From: Shewanella sp. KX20019
GTDB taxonomy: Bacteria > Pseudomonadota > Gammaproteobacteria > Enterobacterales > Shewanellaceae
Length of the DNA: 64,000 bases
Reading direction: 5' to 3'
Assembly: GCF_016757755.1 (NCBI RefSeq)
Contig: NZ_CP068437.1
Span: 1 to 64,000 of the forward strand
Each line of letters opens with the position of its first letter. The first letter of the stretch is position 1. Position numbers and translations under genes: made by a program. The notes under the pieces were generated by a model. It was not told the DNA's origin and did not search any database. It worked only from the letters and a program-made list of their open reading frames with translations. Below are positions 34,204-43,132 of the stretch, piece after piece.

Positions 34204-34572
34204 ATGTATAACGATATTATCATTGATAATTTTAGTAACCCTGAGTTTGTAGGTGATTTAGCGTCAGCTGAACACAAGTTTGAAATCGGAAATCCAGTGT
34301 GTGGCGACCGTATTAAAATACAGGTAAACCTAGATGGCGACTCTATCCGCGACAGCCGATTCAGAGCGTGGGGATGTGCTACATCAGTTGCCACAGCTAA
34401 CGTATTTTGCCGATCAATTATGGGCAGGTCCTTTGCTGAAATATCAGCGCGGCAAACCGCAGAAATTGCTGCGATGCTGGGAGAGCTGGAGCCTTCGCAG
34501 CAACATTGCGTCAATATCCTCATTGAATTGCATAGAGAGTTAAGTCTCGCTGTTTCACTGGAAGAGGCTTAG
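34204..34572 (+). CDS. IscU/NifU-like iron-sulfur scaffold or sulfur acceptor
   Basis: A 122-residue member of the IscU/NifU N-terminal family, which assembles Fe-S clusters on three cysteines with sulfur from a desulfurase. All three are present: Cys33 in GNPVCGD (with Asp35), Cys58 in WGCATSVAT and Cys102 in QQHCVN. The LPPVK motif through which IscU is recognised by the chaperone HscA is absent; the equivalent segment reads ELEPSQQHC. It is directly followed, three bases later, by a cysteine desulfurase gene, so the two form a dedicated pair separate from the housekeeping isc operon, which is not in this window. Confidence 0.82.
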   Translation: MYNDIIIDNFSNPEFVGDLASAEHKFEIGNPVCGDRIKIQVNLDGDSIRDSRFRAWGCATSVATANVFCRSIMGRSFAEISARQTAEIAAMLGELEPSQQHCVNILIELHRELSLAVSLEEA

Positions 34573-34575
34573 CAA

Positions 34576-35760
34576 GTGGACCAACAACATCTGCAAGGAT
34601 ATTTTGACTACAATGCAACCACACCTATTTCAAAGGGGGTTGCGTTGTCTATGCAACCCGTTTTCAATCTGTTTGCAAACCCCTCTAGCCCTAATCGGTA
34701 CTCGGTAAATAATAGAGCGGTGATTTCGCAAGCAAGAGAGAACCTCGCAGGGCTACTTGGTGCTCGTTCGGAAAATATCTTTTTCACTTCCGGTGGTTCT
34801 GAAGCCAACAACTGGGCGATTAAAGGGGTACTGTTTAAACATCTGCGCCACCCTGGCCACATCATTACCACCTCCATGGAGCATGCATCGGTACTCGATA
34901 CCGTTAAGTACTGTGTTGAACGGTTAGGTTTTAGGGTGACCTACTTACAGCCCAATGTTAATGGTCAAATATCGATTGCCGATTTTGAGTCTGCGATTCG
35001 AGCCGATACCCAATTGGCCACCATTATGTTTGCCAATAATGAAACCGGTGCAATTCAACCTATCGAGCATATTTGCAAGATTGCCGCAAAAAAGGCGATT
35101 CCTGTTCATGTTGATGCGGTGCAGCTCGTTGGGAAACGGCTAGTTGATGTTCAGCAACTTGGGGTGGATTACCTTTCACTCTCAGCGCACAAATTTTATG
35201 GTCCCAAGGGTGTTGGTAGCCTCTATATCAAAGATAGAGACTCCATCGAACCTTTGATCCATGGTGGTGGGCAGGAGTTTTCTATGCGTTCAGGTACCGA
35301 GAACTTGACTGCAATGGTGGGGATATCTATTGCCGCGGACGAAGCTAAACGGGATCTGATGTTTTGGGACCATCATTGTTTTAAGTTAAAGCAGATAATG
35401 ATGACGTTATTGGAAAGTTCTCCAATAGCACTAACGTTTAATGGCGCTACGAACTATGAATCAGCACTTTCCAACACATTAAATATCTCCATTGATGGTA
35501 TCCGTGGTGAGGCGCTGGCGCTGAGGATGGAAATGCTGCATGGCTTTATTGTTTCTGTCGGATCAGCCTGTAGTAATAACAAAACCAAGCAATTGTCGCA
35601 TGTGCTGACGGCGATGGGGTTGGCTGAAGAGCAAGTGCTTGCTGCTATTAGAGTGAGTTTTGGCTGTTTTACTGATGAACAGCAAGTTAATCGGTTTGTC
35701 GATGCCTTGGTGACTGAAGTGCAGCAGTTGCTGCGGATCAGTGGTTGTGAACTGTCATGA
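34576..35760 (+). CDS. Cysteine desulfurase (NifS/IscS family)
   Basis: A 394-residue PLP enzyme that takes sulfur from cysteine as a persulfide. Motifs: FDYNATTPIS at the N-terminus, FFTSGGSEANNWAIKG, PLP lysine in LSAHKFYGPKGVG (Lys206), and the persulfide cysteine in VGSACSNNKTKQ (Cys332) on a long group I-type loop. The start is GTG 34576, three bases after the IscU-like stop, and the stop overlaps the next start (ATGA). Its location inside an acyl-activation cluster suggests that the sulfur goes into the product or into a cluster-specific Fe-S protein; that is inference. Confidence 0.9.
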   Translation: MDQQHLQGYFDYNATTPISKGVALSMQPVFNLFANPSSPNRYSVNNRAVISQARENLAGLLGARSENIFFTSGGSEANNWAIKGVLFKHLRHPGHIITTSMEHASVLDTVKYCVERLGFRVTYLQPNVNGQISIADFESAIRADTQLATIMFANNETGAIQPIEHICKIAAKKAIPVHVDAVQLVGKRLVDVQQLGVDYLSLSAHKFYGPKGVGSLYIKDRDSIEPLIHGGGQEFSMRSGTENLTAMVGISIAADEAKRDLMFWDHHCFKLKQIMMTLLESSPIALTFNGATNYESALSNTLNISIDGIRGEALALRMEMLHGFIVSVGSACSNNKTKQLSHVLTAMGLAEEQVLAAIRVSFGCFTDEQQVNRFVDALVTEVQQLLRISGCELS

Positions 35761-37436
35761 ACAGTATCTCTTATACTCCAGTATTGATGGATATCATCGC
35801 TCAGAATGCCCAAGATGAAGCCGATAGCATTGCTTGTTCTTTCCAGCCTAGAGGCCCGGAGACCGCCTCACATTTGAGCTATAAAGTCTTGCTGGAAAAA
35901 GTTGAAGTGAGGGCTAAGTTGTTGACCTTGCTTGGGTATAGCAATAAGCGTGTGGCACTGCTTTTCCCTTCAGGCTTGGAGTTTATTGTTGATTTCCTGG
36001 CTTGTTTACGTGCTGGTGTTATTGCTATTCCACTTAATGTCAGTCGTAACGCTAAGCAATTTGAACGTACCTTAACCATTTTAAAAGATGCCAAAGTAAA
36101 GGCGATTCTAACCACTGCCGATACCCAAAAATCCCTTTCCAATCAACTGACCGAAAGCCAAGGCGGCCATGAGTCTGATTTTATCTGGATTGATGAACAT
36201 TACCGGACGCTGGAAGATATAGATATCCCCGCTGTCACTTCGAATCAAATCGCGTTTATTCAGTACACCTCTGGCTCAACGAGTCGCCCTAAGGGTGTGA
36301 TGGTTACACAAGGCAATATTGTGCATAACATGCAGGTAATGCAGCAGTCATGTCAGCACCCTAGAGGCGCCGTTGTTGGCGGATGGTTACCACAGTTCCA
36401 TGATATGGGCTTAGTCGGGCATATGCTGTTGCCGCTCTATCTTGCTGGGCGATATGTTTTTATGCCGCCGATGAGTTTCATTCAGCGACCCAGTCGCTGG
36501 CTCAAGCTCATTTCGCAGTATCGAATTTTCTGTTCTGCTGCCCCTAATTTTGGTTATGAACACTGCGTTAATTTGATCCGAGAAACTGAAGACTTGTCCG
36601 ATTTAGATTTAAGTTGTTGGAAGATTGCCTTGAATGGTTCCGAACCCGTAAGTGCAGCAACAATGCAGCAGTTTTCACAACGATTCTATCATCTAGGTTT
36701 TGATAGCAATGCTTTTTTCCCCAGCTATGGCATGGCAGAAACAACGCTTTTTGTCTCTGGTGGCCCACGAGGTACGGGAGTGCAGTCTATCACTTTAGAT
36801 AAGGCGCTATTTGAGCTTGGCCGTGTAGAGACTAAGGCCGATGGCGTCAAAGTAGTGTGTTGCGGCGCGATCAATAACGATTTTACTGTCCGTATCGTTA
36901 ACCCCGATACGTTTGAAATATGTCGTTCAAATGAAACGGGAGAGATCTGGATCGCTGGTGACTCTGTTGCCGCGGGTTACCTAAATCAACCCGCTAAAAC
37001 CGAAGATGAGTTTTACGCCAAGTTATCTAATGGGGATCCGCAGACTTTCCTCCGTACGGGAGATATGGGTTTTATCTTAGAGCAGCAGTTATATATTACC
37101 GGCAGAATTAAGGAGTTGCTTATTGTTCGAGGCCGGAATATTTATCCCTATGATATAGAAAGAACCTGCCGTTCTTATCGCTATGCCGCGAAAGGCAATG
37201 GTGCCGCAGTATTTTCGTTTCAGCGAAACTCCCAGACCAAACTTGCCGCGGTTGTGGAGGTAAGTCGACAGGCACTAGCTGACAACAAACTCAATCGAAT
37301 GATCGATGACCTTAAGGCGATGGTGACTGAGGAACATGAGATTACCCTCGACCGTATCTTAGTCGTCCCTGCTGGGACCATCCCTAAAACCACCAGCGGT
37401 AAAGTCAAACGTACCGCTTGTAGTGCACTTTTATGA
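35757..37436 (+). CDS. Fatty-acyl-AMP ligase (FAAL-like AMP-dependent synthetase)
   Basis: A 559-residue adenylate-forming enzyme. FAALs activate fatty acids as acyl-AMP and hand them to an acyl carrier protein instead of CoA. The P-loop YTSGSTSRPKGVMV lies near residues 168-181, the FAAL-typical PQFHDMGLVGHMLLPLY near 216, FPSYGMAETTLFVSGG near 320, and the C-terminal LRTGDMGF and KELLIVRGRNIYPYDIE after 430. The final PKTTSGKVKR contains the catalytic lysine region. It overlaps the desulfurase stop by four bases and is followed by a carrier protein gene, which is the usual FAAL partner. Confidence 0.87.
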   Translation: MNSISYTPVLMDIIAQNAQDEADSIACSFQPRGPETASHLSYKVLLEKVEVRAKLLTLLGYSNKRVALLFPSGLEFIVDFLACLRAGVIAIPLNVSRNAKQFERTLTILKDAKVKAILTTADTQKSLSNQLTESQGGHESDFIWIDEHYRTLEDIDIPAVTSNQIAFIQYTSGSTSRPKGVMVTQGNIVHNMQVMQQSCQHPRGAVVGGWLPQFHDMGLVGHMLLPLYLAGRYVFMPPMSFIQRPSRWLKLISQYRIFCSAAPNFGYEHCVNLIRETEDLSDLDLSCWKIALNGSEPVSAATMQQFSQRFYHLGFDSNAFFPSYGMAETTLFVSGGPRGTGVQSITLDKALFELGRVETKADGVKVVCCGAINNDFTVRIVNPDTFEICRSNETGEIWIAGDSVAAGYLNQPAKTEDEFYAKLSNGDPQTFLRTGDMGFILEQQLYITGRIKELLIVRGRNIYPYDIERTCRSYRYAAKGNGAAVFSFQRNSQTKLAAVVEVSRQALADNKLNRMIDDLKAMVTEEHEITLDRILVVPAGTIPKTTSGKVKRTACSALL

Positions 37437-37463
37437 AGCTATACATTGTTAAAGGACTTAACC

Positions 37464-37727
37464 GTGAAATTTTGTAAACAGACATTAACCAAGGCTATAA
37501 GCCAATATCTTAGTGAAGTTATTGAAGAGTTTAGCGCTGAGCTGCATCTTGACACCTCGTTCTCTCGCTTAGGGCTGGACTCCACTGGACATGTACAGCT
37601 ATCTGCCATTATTGAAGATCACATCCAAGTTGAAATTGAACCAACGATAGCCTTCGATTACCCAACGATTAACTCATTGATTCAATTTTTAGAAAAAAAA
37701 TCAGTGCAAGCAGTAGAGGTTGCATAG
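37464..37727 (+). CDS. Acyl carrier protein
   Basis: An 87-residue carrier protein from GTG 37464, chosen because AAAGGAC (37451-37457) is optimally placed; the in-frame TTG at 37446 has no such site. The phosphopantetheine attachment motif is GLDSTGHVQL with Ser40; the usual Leu after Ser is Thr here. The C-terminal part (FDYPTINSLIQFLEKK) is the PKS/NRPS-type carrier ending rather than the fatty acid synthase type. It sits between the FAAL and the flavin monooxygenase genes and is presumably loaded by the FAAL; no phosphopantetheinyl transferase is in the cluster. Confidence 0.87.
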   Translation: MKFCKQTLTKAISQYLSEVIEEFSAELHLDTSFSRLGLDSTGHVQLSAIIEDHIQVEIEPTIAFDYPTINSLIQFLEKKSVQAVEVA

Positions 37728-37728
37728 G

Positions 37729-38793
37729 GTGTCATTAATCGATGTTGTTGTTATTGGTGCCGGCCAAAATGGTTTATATGCCGCTAAAAGATTGCAGGAA
37801 CAGGGTATTAACTACCTTGTTTTAGAGCGTAATAATATTGGTGAAGTATGGGATCATCGCTTACAGGGTATGAAGTTGTTTACCTCACGCCAGTTCTGCC
37901 AACTTCCAGGGCTGGCATTTCCAGGTGAGCGACAAAGTTTTCCTTCGGTCGTAGAGATGGGCCAGTACTTACGCCACTATGCTGATACTTTCAATCTTAA
38001 TGTTCAGCAGCAATCTGCTGTCATTGCGATGGAGAAAAGGCTGGGGGTGTTTCATATTACAACTCAGAACGGTACAGAGCTGACGGCCAAAGTGGTTATC
38101 AATACCACAGGGGCAAACCAATCACCCATAATCCCCAAATTTGCTGAAGAGCTGTCAGAACGAGTAATACAACACTCGGCATTATTACCATCATTAGCTG
38201 ATATAAAAAGTGACACTCGAGTGCTGGTGGTGGGAGATGGCGCTACTGGACGGCAGATAGCAGGTGGCTTGGCTACTCGTTGTAATGTCACTTTATCTCA
38301 AGGCAAAAAGCGAACTTTTCCGCCTAATAGGATTCTGGGTAAGGATATATTTTGGTGGCTAAAAGTCGCGGGCATTTTGTTTGCAGACCGTAGTAGTAAA
38401 GTTGCTCAGATCATCAAAAAGCGTAACCCGGTACCTTGTGGTCAGTTCAATAATAAAAATTTGCGCGCCATGGGAGTAACGTTAAAGGGTCGCTTGGTGC
38501 GGGTGGCTGATCGTCGTGCTTATTTCAATGATGGTCGTTTAGATGGCGTCGATGTCGTTATCTGGGCTATTGGATATCGTGATCAAACTGACTGGCTTAA
38601 CATCCCTGAGTGTATTGATGAGCGAGGTTTCGCTCAAGATCGCGGGCTCACCGCTGAGCCTGGGCTCTTTTTGATTGGGCAAAAGTGGCTTAGTTGCCGA
38701 GCCTCTGAACTGATTTTAGGTGTAGAGAGGGATGTTAACTTGGTGATTAGCCAAGTTGAATCATTTATTCAAAAAGGAGTCTGCTATGAGTAA
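37729..38793 (+). CDS. CzcO-like flavin-dependent monooxygenase / oxidoreductase
   Basis: A 354-residue protein with two nucleotide-binding folds: FAD site VVVIGAGQNGLYAAKRL at the N-terminus and NAD(P)H site RVLVVGDGATGRQIAGGLA near residue 167. The segment VWDHRLQGMKLFTSRQFCQLPG (shortened) matches the YhhI/CzcO group of flavin-containing monooxygenases, which oxidise C, N or S atoms. GTG 37729 directly follows the carrier protein stop with AGAGG upstream; the TTG at 37720 lies inside the preceding gene. The reaction here is unknown; hydroxylation or S-oxidation of a carrier-bound acyl group is one possibility. Confidence 0.83.
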   Translation: MSLIDVVVIGAGQNGLYAAKRLQEQGINYLVLERNNIGEVWDHRLQGMKLFTSRQFCQLPGLAFPGERQSFPSVVEMGQYLRHYADTFNLNVQQQSAVIAMEKRLGVFHITTQNGTELTAKVVINTTGANQSPIIPKFAEELSERVIQHSALLPSLADIKSDTRVLVVGDGATGRQIAGGLATRCNVTLSQGKKRTFPPNRILGKDIFWWLKVAGILFADRSSKVAQIIKKRNPVPCGQFNNKNLRAMGVTLKGRLVRVADRRAYFNDGRLDGVDVVIWAIGYRDQTDWLNIPECIDERGFAQDRGLTAEPGLFLIGQKWLSCRASELILGVERDVNLVISQVESFIQKGVCYE

Positions 38794-41125
38794 GGCCTCT
38801 CTATGGCGCGACATATTGAGCTCCAAAGCTGCTTCTTGGCTGCTATTTTTCTGCTTGGTTATTACTGGCCTCAGTATCATCGGCCTGAAAGATATCGGCT
38901 TAGCGAGTGACTATAAAATATTTTTTGATGAGCAAGATTCTGATCTATTGGCATTGGAGCAGATGGATGCAACCTATACGGCGACTGATAATGTTTTTAT
39001 CATGATCAAGCCGAAGCAGGGGCAGATATATAGCATTGAAACCATTTCGCTTGTCTACCAACTGACTGACAAACTGTGGCAAATACCTTTTTCGTCAAGA
39101 GTCGATTCTCTGACTAATTTTCCTTTCAGCTGGGCTGCTGGCGATGATATCGAAATTGAAGAGTTACTGTATGAAGCTGAGCAGTTAGACTTAGCCAGGC
39201 TCAATTTCATTAAGCAAGCCGCCGAGGGAGAGCGAGATTTACTCGACAGTTTAGTCACTAGAGATGGTTTATATACTGCCATTAATGTCACCACACTAAT
39301 GCCCGGTGATAATCACAAAGCGGAAATTCTCGCCATTACCCAAGCGGTAGAGATGTATGTCGCTGAGTTTGAAAAAGCCTATCCAGATCATTCATTTTAT
39401 GTGACTGGGCTTGTCACTATGAACGGGGCATTTTTTAAAGCAGCAAAAAAAGACTTTACTACTCTAATACCGTTAATGATTGTATTTGTGCTAGTGGCTG
39501 CCGGAGTGATTCTGGGCTCTGCCCAAGCTGCACTGAGTATTTTAGTGGTGTTAGTGCTGTCATTAATGGGGGCATTAGGCCTCGCTGGCTGGTTAGGGAT
39601 CAATCTTTCAGCACCTTCAGTATCGGCACCAATCATTATGTTTACCGTTATTGTTGCTTCTAGCATCCATATAATCAGTTACGTAAAGCGACAGCTGATA
39701 TTAGGAGTCTCGCAATTTGACGCAGTATTGAGTTCATATCAGCATAATGCCAAACCTATTATTGTTAGCCATTTAACGACAGTTATCGGCTTTCTGGCGA
39801 TGAATGCCAGTGATTCTCCACCGTTTAGAGATTTAGGTAACATCGTCGCATTTGGCGTATTGTTTTCACTATTACTGTCATTCACGTTATTACCACGACT
39901 GTTATTGTCGATGCGAATATCGGCCAAGCAGACCATAGTGACTAATATTTTCCAGCGTATGAATGGCTTGGCCACAGTCGTTATTCAATACCGCAACCCA
40001 ATACTGCTCATCTTCTTGCCTGTTAGTATCCTGTTTGCTTCATTGAGTTTTTTGAACGAAACCGATGATGACTTGATTAAGTACTTTAACGAGAGTGTTC
40101 CTTTTAGAGTGCAAGCGGAAGAGATCGATCAACACTTTTCTGGTCTATATAACATTGGCTATTCACTTTCGAGTAATAAAGAGAATGGTATTTTCTTACC
40201 ATCCTACCTGCAGTTTATAGAGCAGTTTGATATTTGGCTGCTGCAGCAACAAGAGGTGGTGATCACCGATAGTCCATTGCATCGGATTAAACAGCTGAAT
40301 CGATTAATGCACGGCGATGACAACCAGTACTACCGCATACCTGAAACCGCAAGAGTGGCAGCACAACACTTTTTACTTTATGAGATGTCATTACCCTTTG
40401 GTAAGGATGTTGGTAACCAGGTGAGCTTTGATAAGTCATCGCTAAAATTAACGGCTAGGTTAAAAAATATGACCTCGGTTGAGATGTTAGCATTTGAGGC
40501 CAGAGTCTCCGCTTGGTTACAGCTTAATAATGTTCAGGGGCTGACGTTTGAACACTCTAGTCCGTCACTTATCTTCTCTCATGTAGGTCAGAGCAATATC
40601 TTTAGTCTGTTACAGGGGGCATTAGTCGCTTTTCTGGTTATCTCCCTCGCATTAGCGGCTGTATTCCGTTCTTTCTATATTGGCATCCTCACCCTTATCC
40701 CTAACCTTATTCCTGTTGGCGCCGCATTTGGTTTTTGGTATTGCATACAGGGGCATATATCAATGGGGTTGGCAGGTGTTTCGGCAATGGCAATAGGGAT
40801 TATTGTAGATGATACGGTGCATTTTCTTTATCAATATATTGAAGGGTTAAAGAGAGGGTTGACGCCAGAAAAGAGTGTCACAGTCACCTTTGAACATACC
40901 ATGAGTGCGATTGTTATCAGCTCCATTTTATTAGTTGTCGGCTTTATGTTGTTATCGAGTTCCTCTTTTGAAAAGAATGCGCAAATGGGGTTATTAACCA
41001 GCGGTACTATAGTGTTAGCACTGCTATTTGATCTTATTGTATTGCCCGCCATTGTCTTAAAGTTTATGCGCAAATTGCCCCATCGGGAAGCGGAAACCCA
41101 ACTGACCCTAGAACAAGCCAAGTGA
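38786..41125 (+). CDS. MMPL/RND family transporter
   Basis: A 779-residue inner-membrane protein with the RND superfamily layout: one transmembrane helix near residue 25, a large periplasmic loop, a block of helices (about residues 215-390), a second periplasmic loop, and a final block of helices (about 620-765) with GVSAMAIGIIVDDTVHFLYQYIEG. MMPL-type pumps of this size export lipids or hopanoids (HpnN, MmpL). ATG 38786 has AAAAGGAG immediately upstream and overlaps the preceding stop by eight bases; an upstream ATG at 38756 adds ten residues inside the previous gene. It is followed by a LolA-like gene, a pairing common in lipid export loci. Confidence 0.88.
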   Translation: MSKASLWRDILSSKAASWLLFFCLVITGLSIIGLKDIGLASDYKIFFDEQDSDLLALEQMDATYTATDNVFIMIKPKQGQIYSIETISLVYQLTDKLWQIPFSSRVDSLTNFPFSWAAGDDIEIEELLYEAEQLDLARLNFIKQAAEGERDLLDSLVTRDGLYTAINVTTLMPGDNHKAEILAITQAVEMYVAEFEKAYPDHSFYVTGLVTMNGAFFKAAKKDFTTLIPLMIVFVLVAAGVILGSAQAALSILVVLVLSLMGALGLAGWLGINLSAPSVSAPIIMFTVIVASSIHIISYVKRQLILGVSQFDAVLSSYQHNAKPIIVSHLTTVIGFLAMNASDSPPFRDLGNIVAFGVLFSLLLSFTLLPRLLLSMRISAKQTIVTNIFQRMNGLATVVIQYRNPILLIFLPVSILFASLSFLNETDDDLIKYFNESVPFRVQAEEIDQHFSGLYNIGYSLSSNKENGIFLPSYLQFIEQFDIWLLQQQEVVITDSPLHRIKQLNRLMHGDDNQYYRIPETARVAAQHFLLYEMSLPFGKDVGNQVSFDKSSLKLTARLKNMTSVEMLAFEARVSAWLQLNNVQGLTFEHSSPSLIFSHVGQSNIFSLLQGALVAFLVISLALAAVFRSFYIGILTLIPNLIPVGAAFGFWYCIQGHISMGLAGVSAMAIGIIVDDTVHFLYQYIEGLKRGLTPEKSVTVTFEHTMSAIVISSILLVVGFMLLSSSSFEKNAQMGLLTSGTIVLALLFDLIVLPAIVLKFMRKLPHREAETQLTLEQAK

Positions 41126-41132
41126 GCACAAT

Positions 41133-41957
41133 ATGACGAAATATAACAAAACAATTGCCGGACTTATTTGTGGCTTTAGCCTGTGTTTTGCTGCTGTAAG
41201 TCAAGCCAATACCGATGCTGAGCAAAAAGGCTACGCAATTGCCAGTGTTGTTGATCTGCGAGATCAAGGCTTTACAGATAGTAGAGCCATGTTAACGATG
41301 GAGCTGTATAGCAAAAGTGGTGCTAAGACCACGCGCAAGTTAGATATTAGCGTATTGGAAAATAAGGTTGACGGTGATAAGTCACTCATTAAATTTACCT
41401 TTCCCGCTGATATCAATGGTACTGCACTACTGACTCACCCAGCTAAATCTGCATCTGACGAACAGTGGTTATACTTGCCAGAAGTTAGACGAGTTAAACG
41501 TATTGGCTCTCGTAATAAAGCGGGCGCCTTTGTCGGTAGCGAGTTCTCCTTTGAAGATATGACCAATAAAGATCTCCATGATTACAGTTATAACTATTTG
41601 TTTAGTCGTCCTTGCGAGCAGATTGAAGCCAGTGCGGTAGAGTTTGCTGGTCAGCAGTGTGATGTTATTGAACGTTTTCCGGTGGATAAACATTCTGGTT
41701 ATAGCAAGCAAGAGTTATGGATTGATAATCAAGACAGTAAGATTATCCAGATTAAATACTTCGATAGGAAAAAGTCGTTATTAAAGGTATTTAGCGCCAC
41801 CGGCTTTAAGCTATATCAAGATAAATACTGGCGACCCGACCTTGTTGAGATGAAGAATGTACAGACGGGAAAGGCGACAAGACTCAGCTATAAAAATATT
41901 TTATTCGCCTCTGGTCTATCTGAGCAAGACTTTCATCGCAGTGGCTTAGGAGATTAG
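41133..41957 (+). CDS. LolA-like outer membrane lipoprotein-sorting protein
   Basis: A 274-residue periplasmic protein with a signal peptide (cleavage near SQA-NTDA, residue 25). The mature part has the LolA-like (outer-membrane lipoprotein-sorting) pattern: strands TRKLDISVLENKVDGDKSLI and FTFPADINGTALLTHP, then EQWLYLPEVRRVKRIGSRNKAG and FSFEDMTNKDLHDY (each partly quoted), typical of the family that carries lipid or lipoprotein cargo across the periplasm. It lies seven bases after the MMPL gene and two bases before the outer-membrane barrel gene, so it probably shuttles the MMPL cargo between the membranes. Confidence 0.83.
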   Translation: MTKYNKTIAGLICGFSLCFAAVSQANTDAEQKGYAIASVVDLRDQGFTDSRAMLTMELYSKSGAKTTRKLDISVLENKVDGDKSLIKFTFPADINGTALLTHPAKSASDEQWLYLPEVRRVKRIGSRNKAGAFVGSEFSFEDMTNKDLHDYSYNYLFSRPCEQIEASAVEFAGQQCDVIERFPVDKHSGYSKQELWIDNQDSKIIQIKYFDRKKSLLKVFSATGFKLYQDKYWRPDLVEMKNVQTGKATRLSYKNILFASGLSEQDFHRSGLGD

Positions 41958-41959
41958 GC

Positions 41960-43132
41960 TTGCTGGAAAAACTGGTCGTTGGAATATTGCTTACCATGAG
42001 CTGCACTAGCGTTTTGGCGCAGCCTTTAATCGATACGCTGAATGTTGATCTTGCTGCAACCTCTCGCTATTACTTTGAAGAGACAGCCACTCCTGAGATT
42101 GGCATTGACGATATAGCCTATGGTGCGCGTGGAGAGGTTCAAGCTGCTCATCGCTTTGGCGTTATCAAGCTTGATGCTAAGATTTTTGCTAATTGGGACA
42201 GTGCCGACGACAACAGGCGATATACAGATATTCGACAAGTAAAGGTATCAGGGCGGTGGGGAAATATCAGTGCTGCTGCTGGGATAGAGACTTTTTTTTG
42301 GGGCGTGTCAGAGTCGATTAACCTAGTAAATGTGATTAACCAATCTGACATTAGAGAAAGCCTCGATACTAAGGTAAAGCAAGGGCAGACATTTGCGTCA
42401 CTAAGCTATCGATTAGCTGCGGGAGAGCTCGCTGTTTATTTCTTACCGACTTTTACCGCCCGCGATTTTCCATTGAGACCCGCTTATGGTTTACCTATAT
42501 CGGAGAAAAATACCTTCGAGGATAATAAAGAGGATGGCGGTATTGCGGCGAGAGGGCTGTTCTATGTCGATGATCTAGAGTTTGCAGTTGGCTATTTTAG
42601 TGGTACTCGACGAGACCCATTGTTGATCCCTAGTCAGCAGACCAAGCAGTTAATACCTTACTATATTCAAACCGATAACCTGCTATTTGACGCGGTATAT
42701 TTAACGGACTTACTCACTTACAAATGGGAGTTCAAAACGGGTCGTGAGTTTGAGCACGGTTTTGTCGCAAGTAACATAGGCATTGAATATCCGCTATATG
42801 TGTTTGAAGACACAATACAAGACTTGGTGGTAATTACTGAGTATGTATTTGATGACCGGGGCAGTCGCGCTGAGTCTCATGGGCAGAATGATCTGTTTAT
42901 CGGCACTAAGTTTGAATTTGCTGAAAATGCAGCTCAGATCAGGTTGCTATACAGCTATGATTTTGATTATGCCAGCCAATACGCTGAGCTAAGTTGCCAA
43001 TATCGATTGAGTGATTATTTGCGTATTAAGGCTAAGGTTATGGGGGTACTATCGGCAAGTCAGGATGATCGACGCCTATATGCCTTGAAAAATGAGGAGT
43101 TTGCTAAATTTAGCCTGCACTACGCCTTTTAA
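41960..43132 (+). CDS. Outer-membrane beta-barrel protein
   Basis: A 390-residue protein starting at TTG 41960 with GGAG (41949-41952) upstream. A signal peptide ends near VLA-QPL (residue 21). The rest alternates polar and aromatic residues in strand-length segments (for example ASLSYRLAAGELAVYFLP and IRLLYSYDFDYASQYAEL), and the last residue is phenylalanine in FSLHYAF, the C-terminal signature recognised by the BAM complex. I do not recognise a named family with certainty; the size and context with MMPL and LolA-like genes suggest the outer-membrane end of a lipid export route. It is the last gene of the cluster. Confidence 0.75.
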   Translation: MLEKLVVGILLTMSCTSVLAQPLIDTLNVDLAATSRYYFEETATPEIGIDDIAYGARGEVQAAHRFGVIKLDAKIFANWDSADDNRRYTDIRQVKVSGRWGNISAAAGIETFFWGVSESINLVNVINQSDIRESLDTKVKQGQTFASLSYRLAAGELAVYFLPTFTARDFPLRPAYGLPISEKNTFEDNKEDGGIAARGLFYVDDLEFAVGYFSGTRRDPLLIPSQQTKQLIPYYIQTDNLLFDAVYLTDLLTYKWEFKTGREFEHGFVASNIGIEYPLYVFEDTIQDLVVITEYVFDDRGSRAESHGQNDLFIGTKFEFAENAAQIRLLYSYDFDYASQYAELSCQYRLSDYLRIKAKVMGVLSASQDDRRLYALKNEEFAKFSLHYAF

